A stretch of 7,331 nucleotides of DNA from Akkermansiaceae bacterium UBA2367 (GCA_002344525.1 DDTJ01000045.1:1-7331); one strand, 5' to 3'; positions 1 to 6,384 are shown, counted from the stretch's first letter. A program made the numbers and translations. Notes: generated by a model from the sequence alone, not told the origin.

Positions 1-87
1 TTTTGAAAGCGATTTGGAATTACTGCCGCAGTCGCGCCATCATTTCGCCTCCCCCTTCTCCGGCGGGGCGGGTAAAATAGGAAAAAG
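1..87 (+). other. Leader upstream of the cytochrome c gene
   Basis: No gene is visible in these bases. An in-frame TAA at 73-75 excludes any longer N-terminus for the following gene. AGGAA at 79-83, four bases before the ATG, is a usable but closely spaced ribosome binding site. TAAAAT at 73-78 resembles a -10 box, but no -35 hexamer is seen at the right distance, so I do not call a promoter. The true promoter may lie before the window. Confidence 0.4.
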
Positions 88-3000
88 ATGAATCGGTCCT
101 GGCCATTTGCCCTGCTCGCGGGATGCCCCGCCCTTTTGTCCGTGGCTGCGGAGGAACGCATCGACTTCAACCGCGACATCCGTCCGTTGATCTCGAACCA
201 CTGCGTCGCCTGCCACGGCCCCGACGCGGAGGAGCGCAAAGCCGATTTGCGCCTCGACACGCTCGAAGGCGCGACCGCCGATCTCGGTGGATACGCGGCC
301 CTCGTGCCGGGCAAGCCGGACGAGAGCGAACTGCTCTTGCGCATTCTCAGCGAGGACGACGGGGAAGTGATGCCGCCGCCGAAAAAAGGGAAACGCTTCA
401 CCCCCGAACAGGCCGACCTCATTCGCCGCTGGATCGCACAGGGCGGGAAATACGACCGCCACTGGTCCTACGCGCCGCCCGTGAAGCCCGAAGTCCCTCC
501 CGTCGCGGACGCTGCGAACGCCGCTTGGCCGCTCAACGAGATCGACCGCTTCCTCCTCGCCCGCTTGGAAAAGGAAGGGCTGGAACCCTCGCCCGAAGCC
601 GACCGCCGCACCCTCGCCCGCCGCCTTTCCCTCGATCTTACTGGACTGCCGCCGAGCTGGGCCGAAGTCGAGGCCTTCGTGAAGGACGAGCGGCCCGATG
701 CCTACGGGCGCTACGTTGCCTCCCTTCTCGCCAAGCCCGCCTACGGCGAGCATTGGGGGCAGCTCTGGCTCGACCTCGCCCGCTACGCCGACAGCTCCGG
801 CTACCCCAGCGACGAACCCCGCGCCATCTGGGGCTACCGCGACTGGGTGCTCGGGGCGCTGAATCGCAACCTGCCCTTCGACCGCTTCACCATCGAGCAG
901 ATCGCCGGCGACCTCTTCCCGAATCCGACCGAGGACCAGATCATCGCCACCGCCTTCCACCGCAACACCATGACCCAGAACGAAGGCGGCACCAGCGACG
1001 AGGAGTTCCGCGTCGCCGCCGTGGTGGACCGCGTCAACACCACCCTCGCCGTGTGGATGGGCACGACCATGGCCTGCGCCCAGTGCCACACCCACAAATA
1101 CGACCCCATCACCCAGCACGAGTATTTCCAGATCTACGCCATCCTCAACCAGAGCGCCGACGCCGACCGCAAGGACGAGGCCCCGCTGCACTCCTTCCTC
1201 ACCGCCGCGCAGAAGTCGCAGCGGACCGCGCTGGAACAGGAGATCGCCGATTTGGAAAAACGCTTCGCCTCGCCCGATCCGGTCTGGCTGAGCAAGTTCG
1301 ATGCCTGGGACGCGCAGTTTCCCCGCGACCTCGCCTGGCAGCGCCCGAAGCCTGACAAAGCCACCACCGACACGGCGGGCGATGCGAAGGCCGGGGACGA
1401 CGGTTTCGTCACCCTCGCCAAGAACGCCGAGACCGCAACCCACACTGTCGAAATCCCCCTCGTCGGCGATTCCCTCGGCGCGGTGCGATTGGAGACCGAG
1501 CCTGCCTCCGGCTTCGGCAATTTCGTCCTCACCGCCCTGCGGGCCGAACTCGTGCCTCCGGCGGGAGCGGAGGGGCCGCGAGCACGCTTCGTGAGGATCG
1601 AACTGCCCGGCAAGGCCAAGCTCCTCCAGCTCGCCGAGGTCGAGGTCTTCGGCGGAGGAACGAACTTCGCGCTCAAAGGCAAGGCGAGCCAGAGCAGCCA
1701 GTACGCCGAGGCCGCCGCCTCGCTCGCCAACGACGGTAGGACCGACGGTGACTATGCGAAAGGCTCCGTCGCCCACACGACACAGCAGGACGACCCGTGG
1801 TGGGAGGTCGATCTCGGCGAGGAAACCCCGCTCGACCGCGTCGTCGTGTGGAACCGCACCGACGGCAACGTGGGTTCGCGGCTGGAAGGCTTCCGCCTCC
1901 TCGCCCTCGACGCGAAACGGAATTCAGTGTGGAAACAGGAATCCCTGCCCGCCCCGAAGGACAATAGCGAATTCGCCCTCGGCGGCCCCGTCCCACTGAC
2001 CTTCGCCACCGCCATCGCCGACTACGAGCAGAGCGGATTTCCCGCCGCCTCCCTGCTCAAGACCGGCAAGGACGCGACCGGCTGGGCCGTGGGCGGAGCG
2101 ACCGACCAAGCGCACCACCTGACCCTCTTGCCCCGCGAACCCAAGAGGGTCGAGCCCGGCTCCAAACTGCGCGTCGTCCTCGAACAGAAGTCGCCGCACA
2201 AGAACCATGTCCTCGGGCGCTTCCGCCTCGCGACGACCGGAGACCCGCGCGTCGCCAAAGTCGTCGCCACCCCGGCGGACGTGCTCGCCGCCTTGCAGAA
2301 GCCCGCCGCCGGACGCAGCGAGGCGGAAGCGAAGCGCCTCGCCGATCACTACGTCCGCATCCTCGCCCCCGAGAGCGCGAAGGAACGCGCCCGCCTCGCC
2401 GCCGCGAAGCGCGAGCTGGAGGCCATCAAGCCCGCCACCGTGCCCATCATGCAGGAACTCGCGGAGAAGGACCGCCGCGAGACCAAGGTGCAGATCCGCG
2501 GCAACTGGCAGAACCTCGGCGACACCGTCGAGCCGGGCGTGCCCGCCGCCTTCCATCCGCTCCCTGACAAAGCGCCAAGAAACCGTCTCGGACTCGCGCA
2601 ATGGCTCGTCAGCCGCGACAATCCCCTCACCGCCCGCGTCGTCGTGAACCGCCATTGGGAGGCGATCTTCGGCACCGGCATCGTCTCGACGAGCGAGGAG
2701 TTCGGCTCGCAGGGCGAGCTGCCCTTCCATCCCGAGCTGCTCGACTGGCTCGCCGTCGATTTCATGGAGCACGGCTGGGATGTGAAGCGCCTCCTCGCCC
2801 AGCTCGTCTCCACCCGCGCCTACCGCCAGATCTCGCGCGTCACCCCCGACTTGCAGGAGCGCGATCCCGACAACCGCCTCCTCGCCCGAGGCCCGCGCTT
2901 CCGCCCCACCGGCGAGCTGCTCCGCGACCAAGCCCTCGCCGTCGGCGGTCTCCTCAGCGCCAAGATCGGCGGCCCCTCGGTGCGGCCGATGGCCCCGAAC

Positions 3001-3525
3001 CTCGGCCTGAACACCGCCTTCGGCCGCAGCAACGACTGGACCACGAGCGAGGGCGAGGATCGGCACCGCCGCAGCTTCTACACCGAAGTGAGGCGCAACG
3101 GTCCCTACGCCAGCTTCAGCACCTTCGACGCGCCCAACCGCGAAGTCTGCACCATCCGCCGGGGCCGGACGAACACACCCCTGCAAGCCTTCGTGACGAT
3201 GAACGATCCCGTCTTCGTCGAGGCGAACCAAGCCCTGGCAAGGCGTCTCGCCGTCGAAGTGAAAGGCAGCGACACCCCCGCGAAGGTGCGCCACGCCTAC
3301 CGCCTCGGTCTTTCCCGCGAGGCCGACGAAAGCGAAGTCGCCACTCTGGCGAGGCTGCACGACGAGGCTCTCGCCTTTTTCAAGGCGGATCCCGAAGCCG
3401 CGAAACAGATGGCCACCGATCCCATCGGCCCGGTGCCGGAGGGGATGGATGTCGCGGAACTCGCCGCGTGGACCGCGACAGCGAACGTGATCATGAATCT
3501 GGACGAGTTTCTGATGCGGCCTTGA
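88..3525 (+). CDS. Exported planctomycete-type cytochrome c / DUF1549 / DUF1553 protein with an F5/8 type C insert
   Basis: This is a 1145-residue exported protein of the large PVC family that joins a PSCyt1 cytochrome c domain to DUF1549 and DUF1553. Residues 1-21 form a signal peptide with a likely cut after VAA. The cytochrome domain covers about 30-120, with the haem site CVACH at 39-43 and MPPP at 95-98 offering a possible axial Met. DUF1549 spans about 150-357 and carries a second CxxCH, CAQCH, at 330-334. A short coiled-coil-like stretch follows (372-393). A central beta-rich module (about 438-716) is split by a discoidin-like domain at about 500-620, with WWEVDLG at 571-577. A second helical stretch lies near 762-792. 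DUF1553 runs from about 830 to 1140 (NRLGLAQWLVSRDNPLTARV at 832-851) and ends in the usual NLDEF. The start is fixed by an in-frame stop 13 bases upstream. The haem sites imply an extracytoplasmic redox role; the substrate is unknown. Partnership with the next gene is inferred from its position. Confidence 0.96.
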   Translation: MNRSWPFALLAGCPALLSVAAEERIDFNRDIRPLISNHCVACHGPDAEERKADLRLDTLEGATADLGGYAALVPGKPDESELLLRILSEDDGEVMPPPKKGKRFTPEQADLIRRWIAQGGKYDRHWSYAPPVKPEVPPVADAANAAWPLNEIDRFLLARLEKEGLEPSPEADRRTLARRLSLDLTGLPPSWAEVEAFVKDERPDAYGRYVASLLAKPAYGEHWGQLWLDLARYADSSGYPSDEPRAIWGYRDWVLGALNRNLPFDRFTIEQIAGDLFPNPTEDQIIATAFHRNTMTQNEGGTSDEEFRVAAVVDRVNTTLAVWMGTTMACAQCHTHKYDPITQHEYFQIYAILNQSADADRKDEAPLHSFLTAAQKSQRTALEQEIADLEKRFASPDPVWLSKFDAWDAQFPRDLAWQRPKPDKATTDTAGDAKAGDDGFVTLAKNAETATHTVEIPLVGDSLGAVRLETEPASGFGNFVLTALRAELVPPAGAEGPRARFVRIELPGKAKLLQLAEVEVFGGGTNFALKGKASQSSQYAEAAASLANDGRTDGDYAKGSVAHTTQQDDPWWEVDLGEETPLDRVVVWNRTDGNVGSRLEGFRLLALDAKRNSVWKQESLPAPKDNSEFALGGPVPLTFATAIADYEQSGFPAASLLKTGKDATGWAVGGATDQAHHLTLLPREPKRVEPGSKLRVVLEQKSPHKNHVLGRFRLATTGDPRVAKVVATPADVLAALQKPAAGRSEAEAKRLADHYVRILAPESAKERARLAAAKRELEAIKPATVPIMQELAEKDRRETKVQIRGNWQNLGDTVEPGVPAAFHPLPDKAPRNRLGLAQWLVSRDNPLTARVVVNRHWEAIFGTGIVSTSEEFGSQGELPFHPELLDWLAVDFMEHGWDVKRLLAQLVSTRAYRQISRVTPDLQERDPDNRLLARGPRFRPTGELLRDQALAVGGLLSAKIGGPSVRPMAPNLGLNTAFGRSNDWTTSEGEDRHRRSFYTEVRRNGPYASFSTFDAPNREVCTIRRGRTNTPLQAFVTMNDPVFVEANQALARRLAVEVKGSDTPAKVRHAYRLGLSREADESEVATLARLHDEALAFFKADPEAAKQMATDPIGPVPEGMDVAELAAWTATANVIMNLDEFLMRP

Positions 3526-3538
3526 GAAGAAGTTTTGG

Positions 3539-3617
3539 ACCACGAATGACACGAATGAACACGAATCATCTGCCAGCAGGGTTCATACATACGTGTGAAT
3601 TCGTGTCCATTCGTGGT
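3539..3617. repeat. Imperfect inverted repeat built from CACGAAT units
   Basis: The left arm (3539-3566) and right arm (3589-3617) pair at about 25 of 28 positions with one bulged base, around a loop of 22 bases. Each arm is itself a short tandem of the unit ACACGAATG, repeated about three times at 9-10 base spacing. A run of five T follows at 3624-3628, six bases past the right arm. A transcript would fold into a long hairpin, so it could weaken or end transcription between the two genes. Its composition is AT-richer than the flanking genes, and the form suggests a dispersed repeat family rather than a gene-specific site. The structure is seen directly; the terminator or attenuator role is inferred. 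Confidence 0.8.
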
Positions 3618-3653
3618 GGAGACTTTTTACCTTTTACCTTCCCACCTTTCACC

Positions 3654-3666
3654 GGGGCGAAGCCCC
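3654..3666 (+). other. Short GC hairpin GGGGC-GAA-GCCCC
   Basis: A perfect five-base-pair stem with a three-base loop lies 27 bases before the start codon of the DUF1501 gene. No T-run follows, so it is not a standard terminator. It lies in the leader, where it could affect ribosome loading or mRNA stability. That role is a guess. Confidence 0.35.
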
Positions 3667-3671
3667 TCCTC

Positions 3672-3699
3672 GTGACCCATGACCCGTGACTCATGAACC
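3672..3699 (+). repeat. Four tandem heptamers carrying the DUF1501 start codon
   Basis: Four consecutive seven-base units read GTGACCC, ATGACCC, GTGACTC and ATGAACC. The last unit contains the ATG of the following gene at 3693. Each unit begins with ATG or GTG and holds TGA one base later, so the array places four possible start triplets in successive frames. Only the last opens the long reading frame, because TGA at 3687-3689 closes that frame immediately upstream. No Shine-Dalgarno sequence precedes the ATG; the array occupies that place. Confidence 0.7.
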
Positions 3700-5141
3700 C
3701 TCTCCGCGAAACCCATCTCCGCCTCACCACGCGCCGCCAGTTCCTCGGCAACGCCGGACAGTTCAGCCTCGGCGCCATCGCGATGAACGCGCTCAACGGC
3801 CCTGCCCGTGCCTCCGTCGGCGACAATCCCCTCGCCCCACGCCGTCCTCAGTACGGAGCGAAGGCCAAGCGCGTCATCTACCTGCACATGTCCGGCGCGC
3901 CGCCGCACCTCGACCTCTTCGACTACAAGCCCGATCTGGTGAAGCACGACGGGCAGGACTGCCCCCAGTCCGTCCTCGAAGGGCGCACCTTCGCCTTCAC
4001 CACCGGCGTGCCGAAGCTGATGGGCACGCCGCGGAAGTTCGCCCGATACGGCAAGGCCGGCATGTGGATGAGCGATGCCGCGCCGAACTTCCACACCCTC
4101 GCCGACGACATCTGCCTCGTGCGCTCCATGCACACGAGCCAGTTCAACCACGCCCCCGCCGAGCTGCTTCTCTTCACCGGCTTCGAACGGCAGGGGCGGC
4201 CCTCGATGGGTTCGTGGGCGACCTACGGCCTCGGCTCGGAGAATGAGAACCTGCCCGGCTTCGTCGTGCTGATCTCCAGCGGCGTCCAGCCGAGCGGCGG
4301 ACAAGGCTGCTGGGGCAGTGGCTTCATCCCCTCGGTCTTCCAAGGCGTGCAATGCCGCTCCAAGGGCGATCCCGTGCTCTTCGTCTCCGATCCCGCCGGG
4401 ATGGGTCGCGACCTGCGCCGCAAGACCCTCGACGCCCTGCGCGAGCTGAACGAAAAACAGAACGCCGAACTCGCCCATCCCGAGACCGTCACGCGCATCG
4501 CCCAATATGAGCTCGCCTACCGCATGCAGACGAGCGTGCCCGGCGTGATGGACATTTCCAAGGAGTCGCCGCAAGTCCTCGAAGACTACGGGGCCAAGCC
4601 CGGCGAGGCGAGCTTCGCGAACAACTGCCTCCTCGCCCGCCGTCTCGTCGAGCAGGGCGTGCGCTTCGTGCAGCTCTTCGACTGGGGCTGGGACTTCCAC
4701 GGCACCAGCGCCGACAGCGGCATCACCGACGGCCTCACCAAGAAGATGGCTGCCACCGACAAGCCCGTCGCCGCCCTCATCCGCGACCTGAAGCAGCGCG
4801 GCCTGCTGGAGGATACCCTCGTGATCTGGGGCGGGGAGTTCGGCCGCACCCCCTTCCGAGAGGGCCGCACCGCCGCGAGCGACGTCCTCGGGCGCGACCA
4901 CTACCCCGACTGCTTCACCCTCTGGATGGCCGGAGGCGGGGTGAAGGCGGGCTACGACTACGGCTCGACCGACGAACTAGGCTTCGCCATCGCCGAGAAG
5001 CCCGTCCATGTGCATGACTTGCAGGCGACGATCATGCATCTGCTGGGCTTCGATCACGAGAAGCTGGTCTATCGTTTTCAGGGGCGTGATTACCGGCTGA
5101 CGGATGTGCATGGGCATGTGGTGGGGGATTTGTTGGCGTGA
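3693..5141 (+). CDS. DUF1501 domain-containing protein, Tat-exported
   Basis: This 482-residue protein belongs to the DUF1501 family, whose fold is related to the sulfatase/alkaline phosphatase superfamily. No reaction is firmly assigned to the family. Residues 11-40 form a twin-arginine signal: TRRQFLG at 13-19, a moderately hydrophobic stretch, and a likely cut after ARA at 38-40. The mature part shows family landmarks: HMSGAPPHLDLFDYKP at 65-80, a near-C-terminal WGGEFGRTP at 379-387, GRDHYPDCFTLWMAGGGVK at 400-418, and DLQATIMHLLGFDHEKL at 442-458. Length is usual and the frame is intact. The start is supported by an in-frame stop six bases upstream and because later Met codons would lose the Tat motif. 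The Shine-Dalgarno is poor. The gene follows the cytochrome c/DUF1549/DUF1553 gene by 167 bases on the same strand, an arrangement repeated many times in PVC genomes. Tat export suggests it folds, perhaps with a cofactor, before joining its partner in the periplasm; this is inference. Confidence 0.96.
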   Translation: MNPLRETHLRLTTRRQFLGNAGQFSLGAIAMNALNGPARASVGDNPLAPRRPQYGAKAKRVIYLHMSGAPPHLDLFDYKPDLVKHDGQDCPQSVLEGRTFAFTTGVPKLMGTPRKFARYGKAGMWMSDAAPNFHTLADDICLVRSMHTSQFNHAPAELLLFTGFERQGRPSMGSWATYGLGSENENLPGFVVLISSGVQPSGGQGCWGSGFIPSVFQGVQCRSKGDPVLFVSDPAGMGRDLRRKTLDALRELNEKQNAELAHPETVTRIAQYELAYRMQTSVPGVMDISKESPQVLEDYGAKPGEASFANNCLLARRLVEQGVRFVQLFDWGWDFHGTSADSGITDGLTKKMAATDKPVAALIRDLKQRGLLEDTLVIWGGEFGRTPFREGRTAASDVLGRDHYPDCFTLWMAGGGVKAGYDYGSTDELGFAIAEKPVHVHDLQATIMHLLGFDHEKLVYRFQGRDYRLTDVHGHVVGDLLA

Positions 5142-5149
5142 GAGTCGAT

Positions 5150-5161
5150 CTGCGCCCGCAG
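5150..5161. terminator. Possible GC hairpin between convergent genes
   Basis: CTGCG-CC-CGCAG is a perfect short palindrome in the 36-base gap between the ends of the DUF1501 gene and the minus-strand unknown gene. It is read as the same hairpin from both strands, so it could act on both transcripts. There is no T-run on either side, which makes intrinsic termination doubtful. Confidence 0.25.
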
Positions 5162-5177
5162 TTGAGGAACAAGCTGT

Positions 5178-5852
5178 TCATCCAGCGGCATCTTGCTGGG
5201 CGATCTGTTCGGTGGGAATCTTGCGAGGAAGCAGTTTGAAGCTCTTCCCATCTTGATTGAGATCGTAAAGGCTGGTATCGACAAACCGTTCAAAGAGTTC
5301 TTGAACTGACGTTTTGTCGAAATTTTCGGGTATCTTCCAATCGTTAGGGAATTCCACCGAATCTGGATCATTCCATATCGGCGCATAAAAAGAAAGACCA
5401 GAATACTCTGGCTCAATTTCCAGCGAACACCGCGTGTCGGAAAATCCGGAACCCTCAAATTCAAAGGCGATTTCGAGATCCAGATTGATCCGAAATTTGG
5501 TTCCGCCGATCCGTTTGAATCTAACCAATCTGATATCTACTGGATTGTGGACGCCGGAAACATAAATGCTTCCTTCGCCAACATCTTCGATCGGGCCGAG
5601 CTCTCCATTGATTTTCTTCCAGTCTCGAAATGGCAAAATGATTCCTCCTGAAGAGAGGGTCGTATCGATGGTCGTTCCCCACAAATCAGGGTCTGGAGCG
5701 CAATCCTCCAGATCGAAAGGTTCAAGAGCAATTCCGATCCCATACCAAATCGTGGGTGGTAATTCGCAATAAGGATTGAAGGCAAGCCTTCCTCCAAAGC
5801 TCGCAGACGCCGGCTTCAATTTGGAAGTCGGGAAACGTTTCAAATCATCCAT
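5178..5852 (-). CDS. Hypothetical protein in a low-GC segment
   Basis: I do not recognise this 224-residue protein. It has no signal peptide, membrane segment or metal-binding cluster, so it is probably cytoplasmic. The sequence is acidic and rich in aromatic residues. Alternating beta-like stretches in the middle (for example VDIRLVRFKRIGG and FRINLDLEIAFEFEG) are followed by a Pro/Trp-rich part (PIWNDPDSVEFPNDWKIPENF) and a short helical tail. Immunity-like proteins of polymorphic toxin systems can look like this, but I see no diagnostic motif. The start chosen is the ATG at 5852 (MDDLKRF). The frame also stays open to an ATG at 5921, two bases after the stop of the upstream UPF0175 gene, which would add 23 low-complexity residues; neither start has a Shine-Dalgarno. 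Base composition is clearly different: the row 5281-5340 has 23 G/C of 60, against 41 of 60 in row 2701-2760 and 42 of 60 in row 6001-6060. This suggests recent acquisition. Confidence 0.72.
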   Translation of the reverse strand: MDDLKRFPTSKLKPASASFGGRLAFNPYCELPPTIWYGIGIALEPFDLEDCAPDPDLWGTTIDTTLSSGGIILPFRDWKKINGELGPIEDVGEGSIYVSGVHNPVDIRLVRFKRIGGTKFRINLDLEIAFEFEGSGFSDTRCSLEIEPEYSGLSFYAPIWNDPDSVEFPNDWKIPENFDKTSVQELFERFVDTSLYDLNQDGKSFKLLPRKIPTEQIAQQDAAG

Positions 5853-5923
5853 AGCAGGTTGGTGTGTTTTTCGTCCAGAAAGCCAATTGCCCGAGTATGG
5901 TTCGCAACCGTTATGCCGCATTA

Positions 5924-6166
5924 TTATCCAGCGATGTCATGGGCCAGATCCTCGCTCGTGTAGTGGATCGGAATTTCTCGCAGACCGAGTTCCTGCTGGA
6001 AGTCGAGGCGATCCAGCCCCGCCAGTTCCGCCGCTTGCGCATGGGTCAGCTTGCGAGCCGCATACAGGCCGCAGGCCAGTTCCAGCAGCAGCCTGCGGGG
6101 TTCCCCGGCCAAGTCGTCCGGCAGCGCCCTCGCCACTTGATCGGGGATTTCCAGAGTCACTTTCAT
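5924..6166 (-). CDS. UPF0175 family antitoxin-like protein
   Basis: This is an 80-residue protein matching the UPF0175 family of small putative antitoxins and DNA-binding proteins. It opens with MKVTLEIPDQVARAL, the usual beta strand and helix, continues with a helix rich in Leu and Ala (about 24-39), then a helix-turn-helix-like segment LTHAQAAELAGLDRLDFQQE (40-59), and ends with the family's IPIHYTSEDLAHDI (65-78). The start at 6166 was chosen because it gives the normal family length; an in-frame TTG at 6220 would add 18 atypical residues. Family members are commonly paired with a PIN-domain (DUF3368-type) RNase toxin. No such toxin is visible on either side. Instead the next gene on this strand is a low-GC protein of unknown function. 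GC content matches the chromosome, unlike its downstream neighbour. A role as an orphan antitoxin or small transcription regulator is possible. Confidence 0.87.
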   Translation of the reverse strand: MKVTLEIPDQVARALPDDLAGEPRRLLLELACGLYAARKLTHAQAAELAGLDRLDFQQELGLREIPIHYTSEDLAHDIAG

Positions 6167-6172
6167 GTCGTC

Positions 6173-6201
6173 AGCATACACTCGATCCGCCCTCCGACCA
6201 A
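6173..6201 (-). promoter_or_regulatory. Possible promoter of the UPF0175 gene
   Basis: On the minus strand, TTGGTC (6201-6196) and TATGCT (6178-6173) are separated by 17 bases. The -10 matches four of six consensus bases and the -35 three of six. Transcription would begin at or next to the ATG at 6166, giving a leaderless mRNA, which fits the lack of a Shine-Dalgarno. The match is weak and could be chance. Confidence 0.22.
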
Positions 6202-6237
6202 GCGTTCCTGCAACTCCCAATTTTCACAAGTCTCATC

Positions 6238-6335
6238 GAAGGGAGCGCGGGCACTCCTGCCCGCCGTCGCAAAATCCCGGCGGCGGAGGCCGCGTGAAAT
6301 CCGAAGAAGCGGGCAGGAGTGCCCTCGCTCCCTTC
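6238..6335. repeat. REPIN-like element: two inverted REP-type hairpins
   Basis: Two 27-base arms, 6238-6264 and 6309-6335, are reverse complements at 26 of 27 positions and are separated by 44 bases. Each arm starts, read inward, with GAAGGGAGC and then folds on its own. The left hairpin is GCGGGCA-CTCC-TGCCCGC, seven perfect pairs with a four-base loop (6247-6264). The right is the same with one mismatch (6309-6326). A conserved head followed by a small hairpin, present as an inverted pair with a variable spacer, is the architecture of REPINs, which are moved by RAYT (TnpA-REP) transposases encoded elsewhere. The spacer also contains the GC palindrome GCGGC/GCCGC. The structure is seen directly; the assignment to a mobile family is inference. 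Confidence 0.78.
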
Positions 6336-6364
6336 TTGACGGCACAAGCGCTTTTGTGGACAAT
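6336..6364 (+). promoter_or_regulatory. Sigma70-type promoter of the sulfatase gene
   Basis: TTGACG (6336-6341, five of six consensus bases) and GACAAT (6359-6364, four of six) are spaced by exactly 17 bases. The predicted start near 6371 leaves an untranslated leader of about 14 bases before the sulfatase ATG at 6385. The -35 begins at the first base after the right arm of the palindromic repeat, so the element borders the promoter directly. Confidence 0.45.
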
Positions 6365-6384
6365 CGGAACAACCCCCGCCAGCC

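Noticed and set aside
40..1776. A 578-residue open frame on the minus strand opposite the cytochrome gene
   Set aside because: It is antisense to a protein with clear domains. GC-rich third positions remove stop codons from the opposite strand, and its translation is rich in Gly, Val, Ala and Glu without any motif.
1924..3552. A 542-residue open frame on the minus strand
   Set aside because: It is a shadow of the DUF1553 half of the cytochrome protein, with low-complexity composition and no start signals.
2601..3689. A 362-residue plus-strand frame overlapping the end of the cytochrome gene
   Set aside because: Its translation is dominated by Arg, Pro and Ala, typical of the wrong frame of a GC-rich gene, and it reads through the inverted repeat.
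3627..4901. A 424-residue open frame on the minus strand opposite the DUF1501 gene
   Set aside because: It overlaps a gene with a Tat signal and conserved family motifs; the antisense product has no recognisable features.
5182..5199. CCAGC/GCTGG inverted repeat at the end of the low-GC gene
   Set aside because: It has only five pairs with an eight-base loop and lies within the coding sequence, with no T-run; chance is likely.
5260..5275. DLNQDG in the low-GC protein as an EF-hand or dockerin calcium loop
   Set aside because: Only half of the loop pattern is present, and there is neither a second copy nor flanking helices of the right kind.
5899..5925. Integron attC-like bases (GTTATGCCGC with a GGTT-CGC-AACC hairpin) beside the low-GC gene
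   Set aside because: A second inverted core site at attC distance is missing, nothing comparable lies at the other end of the gene, and no integrase is visible.
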